Source: Tabrizicola sp.
Lineage (GTDB): Bacteria > Pseudomonadota > Alphaproteobacteria > Rhodobacterales > Rhodobacteraceae
Reading direction: 5' to 3'
Assembly (NCBI GenBank): GCA_025458105.1
Contig: JALOTD010000018.1
Span: 1-51,466, forward strand
Length of the DNA stretch: 51,466 bases
Positions 49,565 through 51,466 of this stretch are shown here, in pieces. The notes under the pieces are model-generated. The model searched no databases and had not been told where the DNA came from. It saw only the letters and a program-made list of their open reading frames with translations. A program made the position numbers and the translations under genes. The stretch's first letter is position 1; each line of letters begins with the position of its first letter.

Positions 49565-51466
49565 TCAGGCGGACAGGCCAAGGGCCTGGGCGACGAGGGT
49601 TTGCTGTTCATGCTTGTGGCGGGAGGCGAGGCCCGTGGCGGGCGACGCGCTGGCCTTGCGGCCGGTGTAGGTCATCCGGGTGGTCTTGCCGCGGACCTTG
49701 GTGAGGATCTGCTCCATGTCCGGCTCGATGAAGAGCCAGGCGCCCTGGTTCTTCGGTTCCTCTTGGCACCAGATGAAGTCGGCCTTCGGGAAGCGGCTGA
49801 GTTCCTGGGTGAGGGAGATCGTCGGCAGCGGATACAGCTGTTCCACGCGGAGGAGGTAGACGTCGTCGAGGCCCTGCGCGTCGCGTTCGGCCAGAAGGTC
49901 GTAGTAGACCTTGCCGGAACAGAGGACGACGCGCTTGATCTTGTCGTCGGCCTTGAGCTTGAGGGTGGAGTTACCCTTCTGCGCGTCGTCCCAGAGGACA
50001 CGGTGGAAGGTGGAGCCGTCAGTGAAGTCTTCCGCGCGGGAGATCGCCATCGGATGCCGCAAAAGCGACTTTGGCGTCATCAGGATCAGCGGTTTCCGGT
50101 AAGTCCGGTGCAGCTGGCGGCGGAGGATGTGGAAGTAGTTGGCGGGCGTCGTGCAGTTGGCGACGATCCAGTTGTCCTCGGCCGAAAGCTGGAGGAAGCG
50201 TTCCAGACGGGCGGAAGAGTGTTCCGGGCCCTGGCCCTCGAAGCCGTGCGGCAGGAGGACGACGAGGCCGGACATCCTGAGCCACTTCGACTCGCCCGAG
50301 TTGATGAACTGGTCGAACATGATCTGCGCGCCGTTGGCGAAGTCGCCGAATTGCGCTTCCCACAAGGTCAGGGCGTTGGGCTCTGCCAGCGAGTAGCCGT
50401 ATTCGAACCCGAGGACGGCATACTCGGAAAGCATCGAGTCGATGACCTCATACCGCGCTTGACCCGCGCGGATGTGGTTCAGGGGGTAGTGGCGTTCTTC
50501 GGTGGTCTGGTCGATCCAGCCGGAGTGGCGTTGGCTGAAGGTGCCGCGGGTGCAGTCCTGGCCCGCAAGGCGGACGTTGAAGCCTTCGACCTGAAGCGAG
50601 CCGAAGGCCAGCGCCTCAGCCGTTGCCCAGTCGAAGCCTTGACCTTTTGCAAACATTTCCCGCTTGGCTTCCAGCTGGCGCGCCACCGTCTTGTGAATAT
50701 CGAACCCTTCCGGCACGCGGGTCAGGGCGGCGCCGACCTCGGCCAGGGTCTCGGCCTTGATCCAGGTTTCGCCGCGCTGGTAGTTGTTCAGGTCCTTGGT
50801 CTGCAGGTTCTTCCAGCGGCCATCCAGCCAGTCGGCCTTGTTCGGCAGGAAGGCCTTGCCGGCTTCGAATTCTTCATTCAGGCGGGCCTGGAAGGCGGCC
50901 TTCATCTGCTCGATCTCGCCTTCGGGGATCAGGCCGTCGGCAACGAGGCGATCGGTGTAAAGCTGCAGCGTGGTCTTCTGCTTGCGGATGCGGTTGTACA
51001 TCGCCGGGTTGGTGAACATCGGCTCGTCGCCTTCGTTGTGACCGAAGCGGCGGTAGCAGAAGATGATTCGGTCGCGACCTTGGCGGCGTGGACCACGGCT
51101 TCGGGGTCGTCGCCGTTGACGTGGAAGATCGGCGCCTCGACCATCAGGGCGATGTCCGTGGGATACGGAGAGGTGCGGCTGAAGGCTGGGGCGGTGGTGA
51201 AGCCGATCTGGTTGTTGACGATGATGTGGATGCAGCCCCCGGTGCGGTGGCCCTTGATGCCGGAAAGCTGCAGGCATTCGGCCACGACGCCTTGCCCCGC
51301 AAAGGCCGCGTCGCCGTGGAGGAGGATCGGCAGGACCGCGATGCGTTCCGCCGCGTCGTTCATCTGGTCCTGCTTGGCGCGGGCCTTGCCGAGGACGACG
51401 GGGTTCACGGCTTCCAAGTGCGAGGGGTTGGCCGTGAGCGACAGGTGGACCTTGTTGCCGTCAAAT
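49565..51466 (-). pseudogene. sucA: 2-oxoglutarate dehydrogenase E1, partial and frame-disrupted
   Basis: The gene runs off the right edge. The window holds the thiamin-dependent core and C-terminus: [54 protein letters not shown], then [21 protein letters not shown] and the end [12 protein letters not shown]. Frame changes near 51070, where KVATE joins IIFCYRR; relatives have about a dozen residues (FRQKF...VVxD) between, so a small deletion is inferred. Its stop is 16 bases before the sucB start, as in a normal sucAB operon. Confidence 0.87.

Overview
The window looks like a chromosomal segment of an alphaproteobacterium of the order Rhodobacterales (Paracoccaceae, Rhodobacter-like). This rests on high GC, on gene content (PrpE beside a MaeB-type malic enzyme, a cdd-deoA-deoB-add-upp salvage run, a sucA-sucB-...-lpd locus, a TIGR02300 protein beside tRNA-Ala) and on TTTGCAAA-type sites like those described for propionyl-CoA control in Rhodobacter. 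The genus assignment is inference.

Left chromosomal part (1-24 kb): the glyA 5' end; nadK; an Hpt plus LuxO-like sigma-54 activator pair; prpE and maeB (propionate activation and C4-to-pyruvate flux); a VOC-double-cupin fusion; a nucleoside salvage operon; an inactive-looking M48-like membrane protein; a DMT exporter; tdk; a CII-like small protein; an RhlE-type helicase; an RND efflux pair; and a PPOX-family protein.

Middle part (24105-38659): a 14.5-kb mobile element is inserted in the 3' end of tRNA-Ala(GGC) and bounded by a perfect 50-bp direct repeat. It carries a tyrosine integrase, an AlpA-like regulator, an archaeo-eukaryotic-type primase fused to a P-loop ATPase, an iteron and stem-loop region that looks like a replication origin, many small orphan genes, a small terminase, a large terminase split into separate ATPase and nuclease genes, and a cargo pair consisting of a PLD-family restriction-like nuclease and an N6-adenine methyltransferase. 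No capsid, portal, tail or lysis gene is visible. The best reading is a phage satellite that replicates itself, brings its own DNA-packaging motor and arms the host with restriction-modification. This is the most interesting system in the window.

Right chromosomal part (38.6-51.5 kb): intact tRNA-Ala, TIGR02300, a YgjP-like metallopeptidase, a GntR regulator with a damaged-looking start, a frame-disrupted fatty-acid desaturase, pirin, a methyltransferase-like protein, lpd, and a run of small minus-strand genes separated by four copies of a GC-rich hairpin repeat that supplies start or stop codons. It ends with sucB and sucA (2-oxoglutarate dehydrogenase E2 and E1), both interrupted by frame-changing internal deletions. 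Either this flank is decaying or the assembly here is faulty. The breaks at repeat-like linkers and the presence of essential-type genes make a sequence or assembly error a serious alternative.
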